A DNA stretch of 22,549 bases from positions 1 through 22,549 of the forward strand of contig BBDJ01000050.1 in the NCBI GenBank assembly GCA_001312325.1, written 5' to 3'. Origin of the DNA: Lysinibacillus pakistanensis. Its GTDB lineage: Bacteria; Bacillota; Bacilli; Bacillales_A; Planococcaceae. The notes under the pieces are model-generated. The model had not been told where the DNA came from. It worked only from the letters and a program-made list of their open reading frames with translations, and did no database searches. The position numbers and the translations under genes are program-made. Below, in pieces: positions 1 through 8,485 of the stretch (the stretch's first letter is position 1; each line of letters begins with the position of its first letter).

Positions 1-171
1 TTGTCTGCACAGGTTTCTTTACAAGACATACTTTGGAAAATCTTGAGAAGGGCTATTAAATCAATGAAGTGTTATTTATTTGGTGGAGTCCAGTACCTTT
101 GGTTATATGAAAAGGATAGTCATTCAGAAATAAGTAGTAGACCAAAAATAGAAAACTGGCTTGAATGGTAG
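1..171 (+). CDS. C-terminal fragment of an unidentified protein
   Basis: The first reading frame is open from the left edge of the window to a TAG at 169-171, giving 56 codons. The translated end is basic and aromatic (it contains KCYLFGGVQYLWLYEK and ends ENWLEW). I do not recognise a family. The start lies outside the window, so it could be the tail of a real gene or a chance open frame. No terminator follows it on the plus strand. From 172 to 266 I see no gene or clear signal. Confidence 0.3.
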   Translation: MSAQVSLQDILWKILRRAIKSMKCYLFGGVQYLWLYEKDSHSEISSRPKIENWLEW

Positions 172-265
172 CGAAAGAGGAGATAATTAAATGGGGTAAT
201 TATTGAAATGAGTTAAATGATATTAAGGATTATTATGAATTTTAACCCCAACGCTTATTTTGACA

Positions 266-525
266 TAAAAAAAATCACCCTCCAATAATGGAAGGGTGAT
301 TCGCTCAAAAGCCTTGTGGCTGTAAGATTAAATTAAAAAGCCGCGTATGCCGTAGTTATTATAGAAAGTTTTAAACCACCACTCCTCAAAGTGGGTGTTC
401 GCAGAAGCTTTCCTGCTTATCCTCATTCACCTTGGTGTGAGGCCCGTCATTCCAACTCCAATAATAAAACTCCCTTTTACAGCTTAAAGGTTAAAACTTA
501 ATATTATACGAACAATGCAGCCTTT
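266..525 (-). ncRNA. ssrS: Structured non-coding RNA, probably 6S RNA
   Basis: No protein frame covers this stretch, yet it has a minus-strand promoter (-35 TTGCAA at 555-560, -10 TATTAT at 532-537, 17 bp apart) and ends in a strong intrinsic terminator at 267-301. The predicted RNA starts near 525 with AAAGGCUGCAUUGUUCGU. A GGCUG near the 5' end can pair with CAGCC near the 3' end, closing a long, largely paired molecule. The UGUUCG just after the closing stem resembles the 6S RNA pattern. About 35-40 nt in, the RNA reads AAGUUUUAACCUUU, resembling the site where B. subtilis 6S-1 templates its product RNA (remembered, not checked). Inner hairpins include CCUCA/UGAGG and CACCCACU/AGUGGUG. At about 240-260 nt it is longer than the usual ~190-200 nt. 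The ncRNA call is firmer than the 6S assignment. Confidence 0.55.
267..301 (-). terminator. Intrinsic terminator of the 266-525 RNA
   Basis: Perfect 9-bp arms (AATCACCCT at 273-281 and AGGGTGATT at 293-301) are followed on the minus strand by eight T residues. There is no T tract on the plus side, so it acts on leftward transcription. Confidence 0.85.
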
Positions 526-531
526 AAAGAT

Positions 532-560
532 ATAATAAGGCATGATAAACAAACTTGCAA
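532..560 (-). promoter_or_regulatory. SigA-type promoter of the 6S-like RNA
   Basis: Read leftward, -35 TTGCAA (555-560) and -10 TATTAT (532-537) are separated by 17 bp. The expected start is near 525, at the beginning of the structured region. The plus-strand stretch from 561 to about 760 shows no gene and no convincing promoter for the downstream yjdM gene. Confidence 0.5.
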
Positions 561-774
561 GTAAGATGGTTTATGAAAAAAAAGTCAATGGGCAAGCATG
601 CCAAATCGTCTTGCTTTAAATAAAAAATAGCCATACGCCCATCTAATTGTTTCATACATTATTCACAAATGCGAACAAAAAAGGCGAACAACCTTTACTT
701 AATAGGGCGAATTATGTAAAGATAGGAGAATATATAGGATTAACCTAGCAAAAAAAGTAAAGGAGGAAGCGGAA

Positions 775-1113
775 ATGGCAGCTTATCCAAATTGTCCGAA
801 ATGTAATTCTGAATATACGTATGAGGATGGTGCGAATTTTGTATGTCCAGAATGTGCACATGAATGGAGTGCAGATGTAGCAGAGCAAGAAGCAGATACA
901 CTTATTGTAAAGGATGCAAACGGCAACCTACTTGCGGACGGTGATTCTGTTACAATCATTAAGGACTTAAAGGTCAAGGGCAGTTCTTCAACATTAAAAA
1001 TTGGTACAAAGGTGAAAAGTATTCGTCTAGTTGAAGGTGACCATAACATTGACTGTAAAATTGATGGCTTTGGTGCCATGAAATTAAAGTCAGAGTTTGT
1101 TAAAAAAGCATAG
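775..1113 (+). CDS. yjdM: YjdM/PhnA family zinc-ribbon protein
   Basis: A complete 112-residue protein of the PhnA/YjdM family, which despite its name is not clearly tied to phosphonate breakdown. The N-terminus carries a zinc ribbon with two Cys pairs, CPKC (residues 7-10) and CPEC (24-27). The C-terminal half is the compact beta-rich PhnA domain with the typical [13 protein letters not shown] and KIDGFG segments. The length is normal for the family. The start is set by a strong AAAGGAGG at about 759-766. It is monocistronic, closed by a terminator at 1119-1187. The molecular function of the family is not established, so only the family assignment is firm. Confidence 0.93.
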   Translation: MAAYPNCPKCNSEYTYEDGANFVCPECAHEWSADVAEQEADTLIVKDANGNLLADGDSVTIIKDLKVKGSSSTLKIGTKVKSIRLVEGDHNIDCKIDGFGAMKLKSEFVKKA

Positions 1114-1118
1114 TTATT

Positions 1119-1187
1119 AAAAGAGTCGAGTAAAAAAGAGCTCCATTTTCGGATAATGGATTGCACTTCTAATCGACTCTTTTTTTA
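1119..1187 (+). terminator. Terminator after yjdM
   Basis: Arms AAAAGAGTCGA (1119-1129) and TCGACTCTTTT (1173-1183) pair perfectly and run into a T tract. The roughly 43-nt loop holds a smaller CCATT/AATGG hairpin. Confidence 0.75.
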
Positions 1188-1270
1188 TTTTTAAATAAAA
1201 TTTGTAATTACTGTAACATTTAGAAACGACAGACGTTTTACTTGTGAAATCTATGAAGCGAGGGGGATGC

Positions 1271-1802
1271 ATGGACAGGCAACGGAAGAATGAGCTTGAG
1301 CAACTTTATCAGGAATATGCGAAATCGTTATATTACTTTCTGCTGAAAATGTCTGGGTCCGTACATATAGCAGAAGATTTAGTACAAGAAACCTTTGTAC
1401 GAGCTACGGTATCGCTGTCATTTTATAAAGAGGAGGATGTGAGAGCATGGTTATTTAAAGTAGCACGGAATACGTATTTAGATGAATGGCGCAAGCAAAA
1501 AAAGAAGAAGGACTATCCCATTTGCCCAATTATTTTGGAAGGATGACATACTTAGTCCTTATGGTCTGCCTGAAGTTGATATTCTCAATCAAGAAGTAAC
1601 GGAGGATGTCCAGTCATTATTAAAGTTTTTGCCTGAAAATTACCGCACAATTTTATATTTAAGAGAGTATGAACAATTTACATATCAGGAGCTACAAGAG
1701 GCATTGGAGCTAACAGAGGGGCAGGTGAAAATACTGTTACATCGAGCACGTAAACGTTTAGCAGAAATAATCAAGAAGAATGGAGGATTTCAAGATGACT
1801 GA
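1271..1802 (+). CDS. ECF-type RNA polymerase sigma factor (frameshifted as read)
   Basis: An extracytoplasmic-function sigma factor of about 176 residues once one A is removed from the A7 run at 1497-1503. Region 2 is in the first part (YAKSLYYFLLKMSG, then AEDLVQETFVRA and AWLFKVARNTYLDEWRK, the -10 recognition helix). Region 4 follows the shift (LLKFLPENYRTILYLREYEQ, then a helix-turn-helix with LTEGQVKILLHRARKRL). I chose ATG 1271 because GAGGGGG lies just upstream; the upstream ATG at 1244 has no such site. The stop overlaps the start of the anti-sigma gene at 1795, so the two are translationally coupled. Such sigma factors usually direct their own operon, but I could not identify a clear autoregulated promoter in 1188-1243. 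Confidence 0.88.
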
Positions 1803-2837
1803 ATGGTCGCAGGAAAAAGAGAAAAAAAATATTGCAGAAGTACCGTTTTACGTTAACCTCTCGGATATTACGTATATTGCTACTATGTGCTGTTATCTAT
1901 GGTTTATATATTTTAAGCGTATCAATCATTTTTGAAAAAACACGCCCAGATCGTAAACATATTTATAATTCATTAATAGCTTTAGAATGGCAGCAGCCAA
2001 ATATAAAAGGACAATATTCAGGTTCATCTGCTGAATTAACACCACTTTTGACACAAAAATTTAGCTATCCTCTTGTGAAGCAAGTAGGGAAAGAGAACGT
2101 AATGGTAGGTGAGGTGAGTTTGGATAAAAAAATATTCAATACATCTTCATCGATGAAAATGAACTTAACTTCAAAAAGTTCTTCTTCATCTTCGAGCCTG
2201 AAATTGACAAATGAATTTGATAAATTCAGCTTCAATTTACCTGAGGATCCTCGTACAGGGAAATCGACATCATCCCAAATTAACAATGGTGTATGGAAAA
2301 CGTTAGAAAAATTACCCGAAGGAACAGTTGCAGAACTAGCGTTTTCTACCACAACATTTATGAAGCCTAAAATGTTGACAAAAATGCTTGAACCATATGA
2401 TGTGGAAGTTGTTTGGATGCCTATATATACAGGCGAATTCAAATCCTTTGATCCATTTCCAACTGGTGAAGGTAGTGTTAATCTTACCATTTATGATAGT
2501 TTCGGGCTAACAGGAGGATTGAAGGTTAGTGATGATTTTTCAAAAATTTGGGTAGGTCAAAATTTAACGCAAGTTAGTGTTATAGATAGTCAGCGTTTAA
2601 TGCTAGAAAATATGGAACAGCTACTAGACAATGAAAAGAAAAGCTATATCGAGGATTTTCTTGGTTTGTCACATTTACAAGAACGTCATGATTATTTAAA
2701 AAAAGAATGGTTTTCAGGCTTATGGTGCTGTGGTGACAGGACCAACAAAGAATTTATTAATGCTGAAAGATATAGAAGGCATATCTAATCAAAAGCTTGG
2801 TGATATTGAGCTTTGGAATTGGTATAACGACTGGTAA
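1795..2837 (+). CDS. Sigma_reg-type membrane anti-sigma factor (two frameshifts as read)
   Basis: Repaired length is about 346 residues after removing one A at 1822-1829 and one at 2698-2704. The short cytosolic N-terminus (MTEWSQEKEKKILQKYRFTL) leads to one transmembrane helix (about residues 22-45). A large extracytoplasmic domain follows, with a serine-rich patch and segments such as VVWMPIYTGEF, typical of the Sigma_reg_N and Sigma_reg_C families. The repaired C-terminus ends in ELWNWYNDW. It overlaps the sigma gene by 8 bp, the standard arrangement in which the membrane protein holds the sigma factor until an envelope signal arrives. There is no zinc-finger (zf-HC2) motif. The stimulus cannot be read from sequence. 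Confidence 0.8.
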
Positions 2838-2841
2838 TAGA

Positions 2842-2884
2842 GGGAGTTGTCTCTGGCTTTTTTTGAGGCAGCTCCCAATTTTCG
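2842..2884 (+). terminator. Probable terminator after the sigma/anti-sigma operon
   Basis: A 12-bp stem with two G-U pairs (GGGAGTTGTCTC at 2842-2853 with GAGGCAGCTCCC at 2865-2876) starts a few bases after the repaired stop. Only a short AATTTT follows, so efficiency is uncertain. Confidence 0.5.
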
Positions 2885-3407
2885 CTAAAAACTAATTTTC
2901 GTAAACCTACGCAAAAGAATCGCAAATGCAGCACCAATTAGTGCAAAAATGGTATGTAAAAGGGCAATATAGCCTGCGCCGATTAACAGGGCCCCAATCT
3001 CCGTAAACGAGTAGTTAGTGATATAAAGCGGATTATTTATATTATTTATAATAGCCCATACGAAAACTGGTACAGAGCTGATGGTAAATACGATCCAAAT
3101 ATTTTTATAAAAAAAATAAGTTAGACAGCCGAAAATTGCATAGGAAATAACAAAGCTTTTTTTGATTGCCTAATAAGGATGAATTAATCGCAAACATAAA
3201 GGATAGAACAATAAAAATAATATGGAAAAAGCTGATTGTTCTTTTCATCGGTAAATGATAACTTGTTAACTGCTTTGAAGTGGCTAGCTGACGGCAATGC
3301 TCACAATTAGCTAAATGTTGTTCGACAAACTGTATAGTAGCTGCCTGGAGCGCTCGCTTATTATACAAAGGTAATAAATCCTCAACTATTGAACATTCCT
3401 GTGACAA
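2885..3407 (-). CDS. zf-HC2 zinc-finger membrane protein (frameshifted as read)
   Basis: About 173 residues after removing one base from the T7 run (plus strand) at 3157-3163. The N-terminal cytosolic part has an anti-sigma-type zinc finger of the form HxxxCxxC (HLANCEHC, about residues 30-37) within the usual helical setting (IVEDLLPLYNKRAL). The rest has about four hydrophobic segments (FFHIIFIVLSFMFAI, VISYAIFGCLTYFFY, IWIVFTISSVPVFVWAII, and a last one ending LLRRFTKISF). The start is TTG at 3407, supported by GGAGGG seven bases upstream. The family includes anti-sigma factors, but no sigma gene lies beside it on this strand. It may be an orphan regulator or a multi-pass relative with another job. 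Confidence 0.72.
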
Positions 3408-3456
3408 AGACTTCCCTCCAATCCTCTTCTTTCATTATAAACTTTTTGAGGAAAAT

Positions 3457-3493
3457 AAAAAAAGCCTTCCGTGAGTTTATTCATTCGGAAAAC
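3457..3493 (-). terminator. Terminator after the HD-domain gene
   Basis: On the minus strand GTTTTCCG (3493-3486) pairs with CGGAAGGC (3471-3464), with two G-U pairs and a 14-nt loop, followed by seven T residues. It lies just past the stop at 3510. Confidence 0.7.
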
Positions 3494-3509
3494 TTGTACA
3501 TGCACCTTA

Positions 3510-4139
3510 TTATGTTGAGGTTAATACCTCATTAGTGAGAGCTTGAATATCAATATGTGTCTTTTCCTTCACCGCATCCTTCAAAATTTCAGTACGGAAA
3601 TAATGTACCGTTGCATCTAGAGGAATGGCTAAAAGCTTGGAAAGCTGATTGATACATATAAACAAATTCTTTGTCAGTGTTTCCTCTCTTTAATTCAGCA
3701 AAGGCCTCATAAAATTGATCTAGCTTATCGGCAAATTCAAGTAAACGACCCTCCAACGTGCTATCCTTACCCTCTTTCATACGCTCAAAGAAGACGGCTT
3801 GAAATTCCTGAGGGATTTCATTAATAATGAATTTTTCCATCATTTTTTTCTTCCACATGTGCAAGCATTTGTTTGAGCTCAGGGCTAGCATGTTTTACTG
3901 GCGTTTTAATATCGCCTATAAATACTTCAGCAAAATCATGATTAATGGTCTTTTCGTAAAGTGCCTTCCAGTTTACTGTGGCGCCATTCATTTCCTCTAA
4001 TGTGGCAAAAAACATAGCGTATTGTGAAACCTTCCAAGAGTGAGCAGCTACGTTATGCTCTTCAAATTTGAAGCGGCCAGGGCAACGAATAATACGTTCT
4101 AGATCATTTAGACTTGTAAAAAAATTGATGAATTCCTAT
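3510..4139 (-). CDS. YfbR-like HD-domain nucleotidase family protein (frameshifted as read)
   Basis: An HD-superfamily metal-dependent phosphohydrolase of about 208 residues after three +1 repairs (A7 at 4118-4124, T7 at 3843-3849, and about 3641-3643). The N-terminus reads GIHQFFTSLNDLERIIRC. The metal-binding pattern follows: EEHNVAAHSW supplies an early His, and INHDFAEVFIGDIKTPVKH holds the HD doublet. The middle has the conserved LLEFADKLDQFYEA helix. E. coli YfbR is a 5'-deoxynucleotidase, but substrate cannot be assigned here. The start is odd: AAGGAG sits eight bases before an ATA codon (4139-4137), with GTG at 4148 too close to the ribosome site. Either the start is a rare ATA or an ATG has been misread. 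Confidence 0.78.
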
Positions 4140-4267
4140 AAAAATCACTCCTTTTTGTTCTATAAGTGCATGTTACTATAAACCTTACCCTCTTTGTAAA
4201 GATTTCAAACAATTTAACAATGATTCAAGTGGCGTTTACAAAGGATTCACAAATGCTTCTAAAGTCG

Positions 4268-4276
4268 GGACAAGTT
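4268..4276 (+). promoter_or_regulatory. Extended -10 promoter for the 4321 membrane protein
   Basis: TGCTATAAT matches the extended -10 element (TGnTATAAT) about 45 bp before the start codon. No good -35 is visible, as is common for extended -10 promoters. Confidence 0.5.
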
Positions 4277-4320
4277 GAATGCTATAATGAAGGGGACTGC
4301 TAATAAGGGGAGTATGCACC

Positions 4321-4762
4321 ATGATTTCTATTTATACACTTCTTCTTTATATACATATTGTAAGCGCCATTCTTTCAATTGGGCCATTGTTTGTAGTTTT
4401 ACCAATTGTTAAGAAAATGAACACTGCGGCTCATATTGAAATGCCGCCATATATCGAGGCCTTTAAGGGGGCTATTAACATTGTTAAGCATTCTGGGCAT
4501 GTTCTTGTAGTGTCTGGCATTTTATTAATGTGGCATGCGGGCTATCATTGGAGTACATCGTGGATAGTCCTAACATTTCTAGTTATGTTGGCTTCTATTG
4601 TTTTTTTTGGCAAGAGCATTCAAACCAACCTTAAGGACATTTAATACACCCGCCTATGACCAGAAAAAGTTTGCTTTATTGTTACGGCGAAAGGCATGGA
4701 TGTATATTTGTTTATTGCTAATTATGTTATGGCTGATGGTCGCAAAGCCTGTTCTTTGGTAA
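4321..4762 (+). CDS. DUF2269-like small integral membrane protein (frameshifted as read)
   Basis: About 146 residues after removing one T from the T8 run at 4601-4608. It has four predicted membrane helices: YTLLLYIHIVSAILSIGPLF (residues 4-23), a second around GHVLVVSGILLMW, a third WIVLTFLVMLASIVFLARAF, and a last one MYICLLLIMLWLMVA ending in KPVLW. The early H and GP within the first helix, and the overall size, fit the DUF2269 group of uncharacterised membrane proteins. AAGGGGAG lies eight bases before the ATG. It is monocistronic between its own promoter and the terminator at 4766. Function unknown. Confidence 0.7.
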
Positions 4763-4765
4763 AGA

Positions 4766-4797
4766 AATACGCACCCATGGGGGAGTGCGTATTTTTT
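4766..4797. terminator. Bidirectional terminator between convergent genes
   Basis: AATACGCAC (4766-4774) and GTGCGTATT (4785-4793) form a perfect 9-bp stem followed by T residues on the plus strand and A/T-rich sequence on the other. It separates the rightward DUF2269-like gene from the leftward permease that stops at 4799. Confidence 0.82.
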
Positions 4798-4798
4798 A

Positions 4799-6645
4799 TT
4801 ATATGGTAAGCAATCTCTTGAAATAACTCTTACGAATAAATAAGTAACTAATTATGAATAGGGCTAAGAAACAAAGAGAGCTTATCATGGAAACTTGTAA
4901 AAATGTGATTGAAACCATCGTTCGCAGGGCAAACAAAGTAATAAATAACATCGTAATGGCTAGAGCAAATGGTACAAATATAAGGATTGCCAGCTCTTTT
5001 GAAACAACGGTGAATAATTCCTTTTGAGAAAGACCGAGCTTCCGTATACTTGTATATTTTTCTCTTTCCTGTATAAGAGTTGTTTGTAAATAAAAGTAGA
5101 GAATACTCATAGCTGCGCTTAAGAAAATAAGACTCAACATAGAACCGATAAAAAACATCACACTTTTCACAAACATTTCCGAATCATACAAAGCTATTTT
5201 GGAAGTGACATAACGATCATCAGGTAAAGTTGGTAATTGCTTAATAATTTTATCAGCTAGTTCTGTATGTGCTGTCCAATTAGCTAACTCAAAGATATAT
5301 GCTTGATAAATAGGGAAGTGGATACTTTCATAAAGCTGGTCAGGTACAATAAAATAGGTGTTCTGGAAGCCAGTGGATAACAAGTTTTTTTTCATCTATA
5401 GATGCAAGCTTTAAATTTTTAAGAATCTGGTCTTTATGCGTATTTGTTATTGGCTCTAAATCACGATTTCCAGCAATAGCTATAAATTCATCATCATGTA
5501 AGCTAACCGATTTATTTTTTTAACAAATTATAAGTAGAAACAGACATATAGCCGAGTCGTTCCTCTTCATTGGATTTAAATTCAATAAAATATTTCTGGG
5601 AATCAATTGTGGATAGTTCCTTTTCTAGATAATCAATATCGTCTTTTACCATACTTGAATCTGCTTTAGGATCAGCTATATATTGAAAGCTATATGGATA
5701 GTTTGCTTCACTATCCTTTGCAACATTGTAGTAGGAGCTAAATAAAATACTGGTACATAAAAATACTCCACTTAATAAAATTGTGATTAAAAACAGCATA
5801 TTTGCATGAGATTTCATTTTTGCATTCAAATTAGAAACTAGTAGCATATTTGTTTTTCGCACATAGGCTGGCGATTTTTCATAAATTTTTAGAAGGAAGC
5901 GCATTCCTTGCGATATGATGAGATAAATCGAGCAAAGAAAACTTATAAAAAATATTAAATAGTAAAGAATGCCGAGGCTTTCAACAAAATGATGATTTAT
6001 TTTTAATAAATAAGCCAGTGTAGCTGAACATATGATACTAATACCAAATAAGTAAGGATGCTTTGGTATAGATTTTTCAACGATAGTGTCACCCTTTAAA
6101 AGCTGAATGGAGGCTTCTTTATTAATAAATCGTGTGACAATTTTTGAAATCACTACAAATAATCCAATGAATAGCAAAATTGTAAGTACAATTGCTTTTA
6201 GAGGGAAATACATACCAAAAGTTTCAGCCTTTAAAACGACTTTGGCCCCCATTAAAAAAAAGAGGGGTAATAACAAGACCAAAAACAATTGCTGTTATTA
6301 TTGCCAAAGCACCTATTAAGATATTTTCACGAAAGATGAGTGTGCGAATTTGCTTCATAGAAGCCCCAGTTATCATAAAAATCCCAAGTGTTTTTGTTTT
6401 TTTTCTTTAAAAATGCCATGATCGAGTAAGTGATATAGATAAATGAAAACAAATAGACGAGCATACTCGCCAAAAGTAGTGATATACCAAGTGTTGAATC
6501 TGGATCTAGCTATTTAAACTTGGATGAAATGCAATGATTGTAAAGAGAAAGAAAATAATGATCGAAAATACGCTACTAAGAAAATAGGAAATATATGTCC
6601 ACTTATCACGCAAAATATTTTCACAACAATATGATTAAAGCTCAT
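4799..6645 (-). CDS. BceB-type FtsX-family ABC transporter permease (multiple frameshifts as read)
   Basis: After repair (+1 at 5385-5392, 5515-5521, 6254-6261 and 6398-6405; -1 near 6507 and 6612) this is one ~614-residue permease, the usual BceB size. It starts MSFNHIVVKNILRDKW, has membrane helices grouped before and after a roughly 190-residue extracellular domain (about residues 290-480, between helices VII and VIII), and ends with three FtsX helices (SVMFFIGSMLSLIFLSAA, ILIFVPFALAITMLFITLFA, ISSLCFLALFIISYLFI). The EREKYTSIRKLGLSQKEL segment is the FtsX coupling loop. The ATG at 6645 overlaps the ATPase gene by 11 bp. In this family the large extracellular loop contacts the peptide antibiotic or its lipid target, and the permease also senses for the neighbouring kinase. 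Confidence 0.87.
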
Positions 6646-7397
6646 GCTGTCCACCACCTAGAAATGCGAGTGTATCCATAATTTCCTGATAAAACTGCTT
6701 GCGATTATGACCACGATGAATTTCGTTATATAATTTACCATCCTTAATGAAAATAATCCGACTGGCGAAGCTTGCAACATATGGATCGTGAGTCACCATT
6801 AGAATGGCAGTATTTAATGCTGTATGAATAGAACTAAATAAGTTCATCACATCGTTTACAGCTTTGGAGTCAAGATTGCCTGTAGGCTCATCTGCCAATA
6901 ATAAAGTTGGTTCATGAATAACTGCTCGTGCAATGGCTACTCGCTGTTTTTGCCCACCAGAAATTTCATAAATCCTTTTTGATAGTAGCTCTTCAATGCC
7001 AAGAAACTGAGATACATTTTTTTAGGCGTTGGTTCATTTTATCGGCAGGTAAACTATCCAATGTTAATGGTAATAATATATTTTCCTTCACGGTTAATGT
7101 GTGGACAAGATTAAAATCCTGAAATACAAAGCCTAATTCTTTACGGCGAAATTTAGCAAGCTCATCGTCATTTAATGTATATGGATTTCTACTATTTATA
7201 AGGATTTCTCCAGCAGTAGGGCGATCAATTGTGGACACACTATTTAAAAATGTTGTTTTTCCGCTTCCTGAAGGCCCCATAACTGCTACGAATTCATTTT
7301 CTCCAAGCTGAAAATTGATACCATTCAATGCTCTATAGGTGATTTCTCCGATATATTCTTTTTGTAGATTGGACACTTGTAGGATACTGTTTCCCAT
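6635..7397 (-). CDS. BceA-type ABC transporter ATPase (frameshifted as read)
   Basis: About 253 residues after removing one base from the T7 run (plus strand) at 7017-7023. Walker A is GPSGSGKTT (about residue 40), the Q-loop lies in GFVFQDFNLV, the ABC signature is SGGQKQR, Walker B with its Glu is LLLADEPTGNLDS, and the switch His is in MVTHDP. It matches the MacB/LolD/BceA-like ATPases that pair with FtsX permeases. I choose ATG 7397 because AAGGAG lies nine bases upstream; an in-frame TTG at 7406 is less well placed. It is the first gene of a two-gene transcript with its own promoter at 7450-7478. Confidence 0.9.
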
Positions 7398-7449
7398 CTT
7401 CAACAACTCCTTACTTTAATTGATAGCTCTATTATAAAAAAGGAGCCGT

Positions 7450-7478
7450 CCTATACCTATTTAGCTATATGACGTCAA
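7450..7478 (-). promoter_or_regulatory. Promoter of the BceAB-type transporter genes
   Basis: Read leftward, -35 TTGACG (7478-7473) and -10 TATAGG (7455-7450) are separated by exactly 17 bp, about 50 bp before the ATPase start codon. A perfect palindrome abuts the -35 box, as expected for a response-regulator-activated promoter. Confidence 0.62.
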
Positions 7479-8485
7479 TATGACAAAGTTGTCATATTAC
7501 TTTTTTTCCGCTTATTTGAAAAATCTATGGTAAAGGTTGTGATATTGTTTAGAGATAGTAGAGTGAAAGGGTGCTCTAACGAAGTTAGTATCTTCTTCAC
7601 CAAATAGAGGCCAATCCCTGTTGCTTCACCACCCATTCGTCCTTTTGTACCTGTATAAAATAAATCAAAGACTCGGGAAATCTCGCTCTCAGGAATGGTC
7701 TCTCCCTCGTTTTTAATTTGTAAAATAGCATCGTCATACATGATTTGAATGGAGCTTTCAGAATCCCCGTATTTAATAGCGTTATTGAGAATTTGATAGA
7801 GCGTAATTTTTAACCATTTCTGGTCTGAGTAAATAATAGGGTTGTCGGTGAATACTATTTTGGGGAAAATTTCCTTAGCGATGAAATAATCCTTTAAATC
7901 GTTGATTACCTCCTGAACCAGTTCCTTTAATAGGAGTGCTTCAATTTTTAAATCCGCAGCAAGATGGGAAGTACGTTCATAACTGAGTAGTTGGTTGAGG
8001 GTAAATGTCATCTTGTCACATTCATTCTTAATAATTTGCCACTCGGATGGATTACTTGCAGCAGCATTAGGATTAGATTGAATAATCAATTGAATCACTG
8101 ATAGGGGTGTTTTCATCTGATGGGCAAAATGAGATAACACAAGCTGTCTTTCATTTCCTTGTTCTTCAAGTAGTTGCTGCTGAGTTAAATATAAATACTG
8201 CATTTGACGTAGCTTTGAGCTATAGGCTTGTTCAATCCAAGCTTGAGGTTCAAATAAGTGTAAATCATTATGTGTGAGGATGTTGTATTGTAAATGGGCA
8301 TACAATTTCCTTCTACGAAAATAACGACCAACTAGCCAAATCGTAAATAAGAAGCTAACGAGAAAAATAAAATAGAAATAGTGCGATGATAAATCATCCA
8401 ATACTTGTATGAGCCAAGGAAGAAACAGAAAGCTTATAGCGTAAAGGATAATGACACTTGCATGATCTCGAAAAAAAAGTTTCAT
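7475..8485 (-). CDS. BceS-type intramembrane-sensing histidine kinase
   Basis: 336 residues as read. Two N-terminal membrane helices (about residues 9-30 and 36-55) are joined by only a few residues, so there is no extracellular sensor domain. This is the signature of intramembrane-sensing kinases that rely on their ABC permease to perceive the drug. The phosphoacceptor His is in SHFAHQMKTPLSVI (His122), the N-box in ILNNAIKYGD, and the ATP-lid glycines in GEATGIGLYLVKKIL. The ATGA overlap with the regulator stop at 8482 shows translational coupling. A T7 run near the 3' end probably adds a base: repairing it would end the protein at 7492 (330 residues, NKRKKVI) rather than in the read-through tail NMTTLSY. 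Confidence 0.92.
   Translation of the reverse strand: MKLFFRDHASVIILYAISFLFLPWLIQVLDDLSSHYFYFIFLVSFLFTIWLVGRYFRRRKLYAHLQYNILTHNDLHLFEPQAWIEQAYSSKLRQMQYLYLTQQQLLEEQGNERQLVLSHFAHQMKTPLSVIQLIIQSNPNAAASNPSEWQIIKNECDKMTFTLNQLLSYERTSHLAADLKIEALLLKELVQEVINDLKDYFIAKEIFPKIVFTDNPIIYSDQKWLKITLYQILNNAIKYGDSESSIQIMYDDAILQIKNEGETIPESEISRVFDLFYTGTKGRMGGEATGIGLYLVKKILTSLEHPFTLLSLNNITTFTIDFSNKRKKSNMTTLSY
7477..7498. promoter_or_regulatory. BceR-like operator palindrome
   Basis: Two perfect 10-bp arms, AATATGACAA (7477-7486) and TTGTCATATT (7489-7498), are separated by two bases. The core reads TGACA-N4-TGTCA, very close to the TNACA-N4-TGTAA pattern reported for BceR-type regulators. It lies immediately upstream of the transporter -35 and overlaps the end of the kinase gene. 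The likely ligand is the response regulator at 8482-9170. Confidence 0.65.

Noticed and set aside
301..540. Structured RNA read in the plus direction
   Set aside because: The plus strand contains a GUGUUCG motif too, but the promoter and the T-tailed terminator both point leftward.
783..1166. Open frame on the minus strand across yjdM
   Set aside because: It is antisense to a well-supported zinc-ribbon gene and crosses its terminator; no ribosome site or family resemblance.
2065..2490. 141-codon minus-strand frame inside the anti-sigma gene
   Set aside because: It is a shadow of the plus-strand coding sequence, with no start signals and no recognisable domain.
6107..6410. Two overlapping plus-strand frames inside the permease gene
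   Set aside because: Both are antisense to conserved FtsX-family coding sequence and lack start signals.
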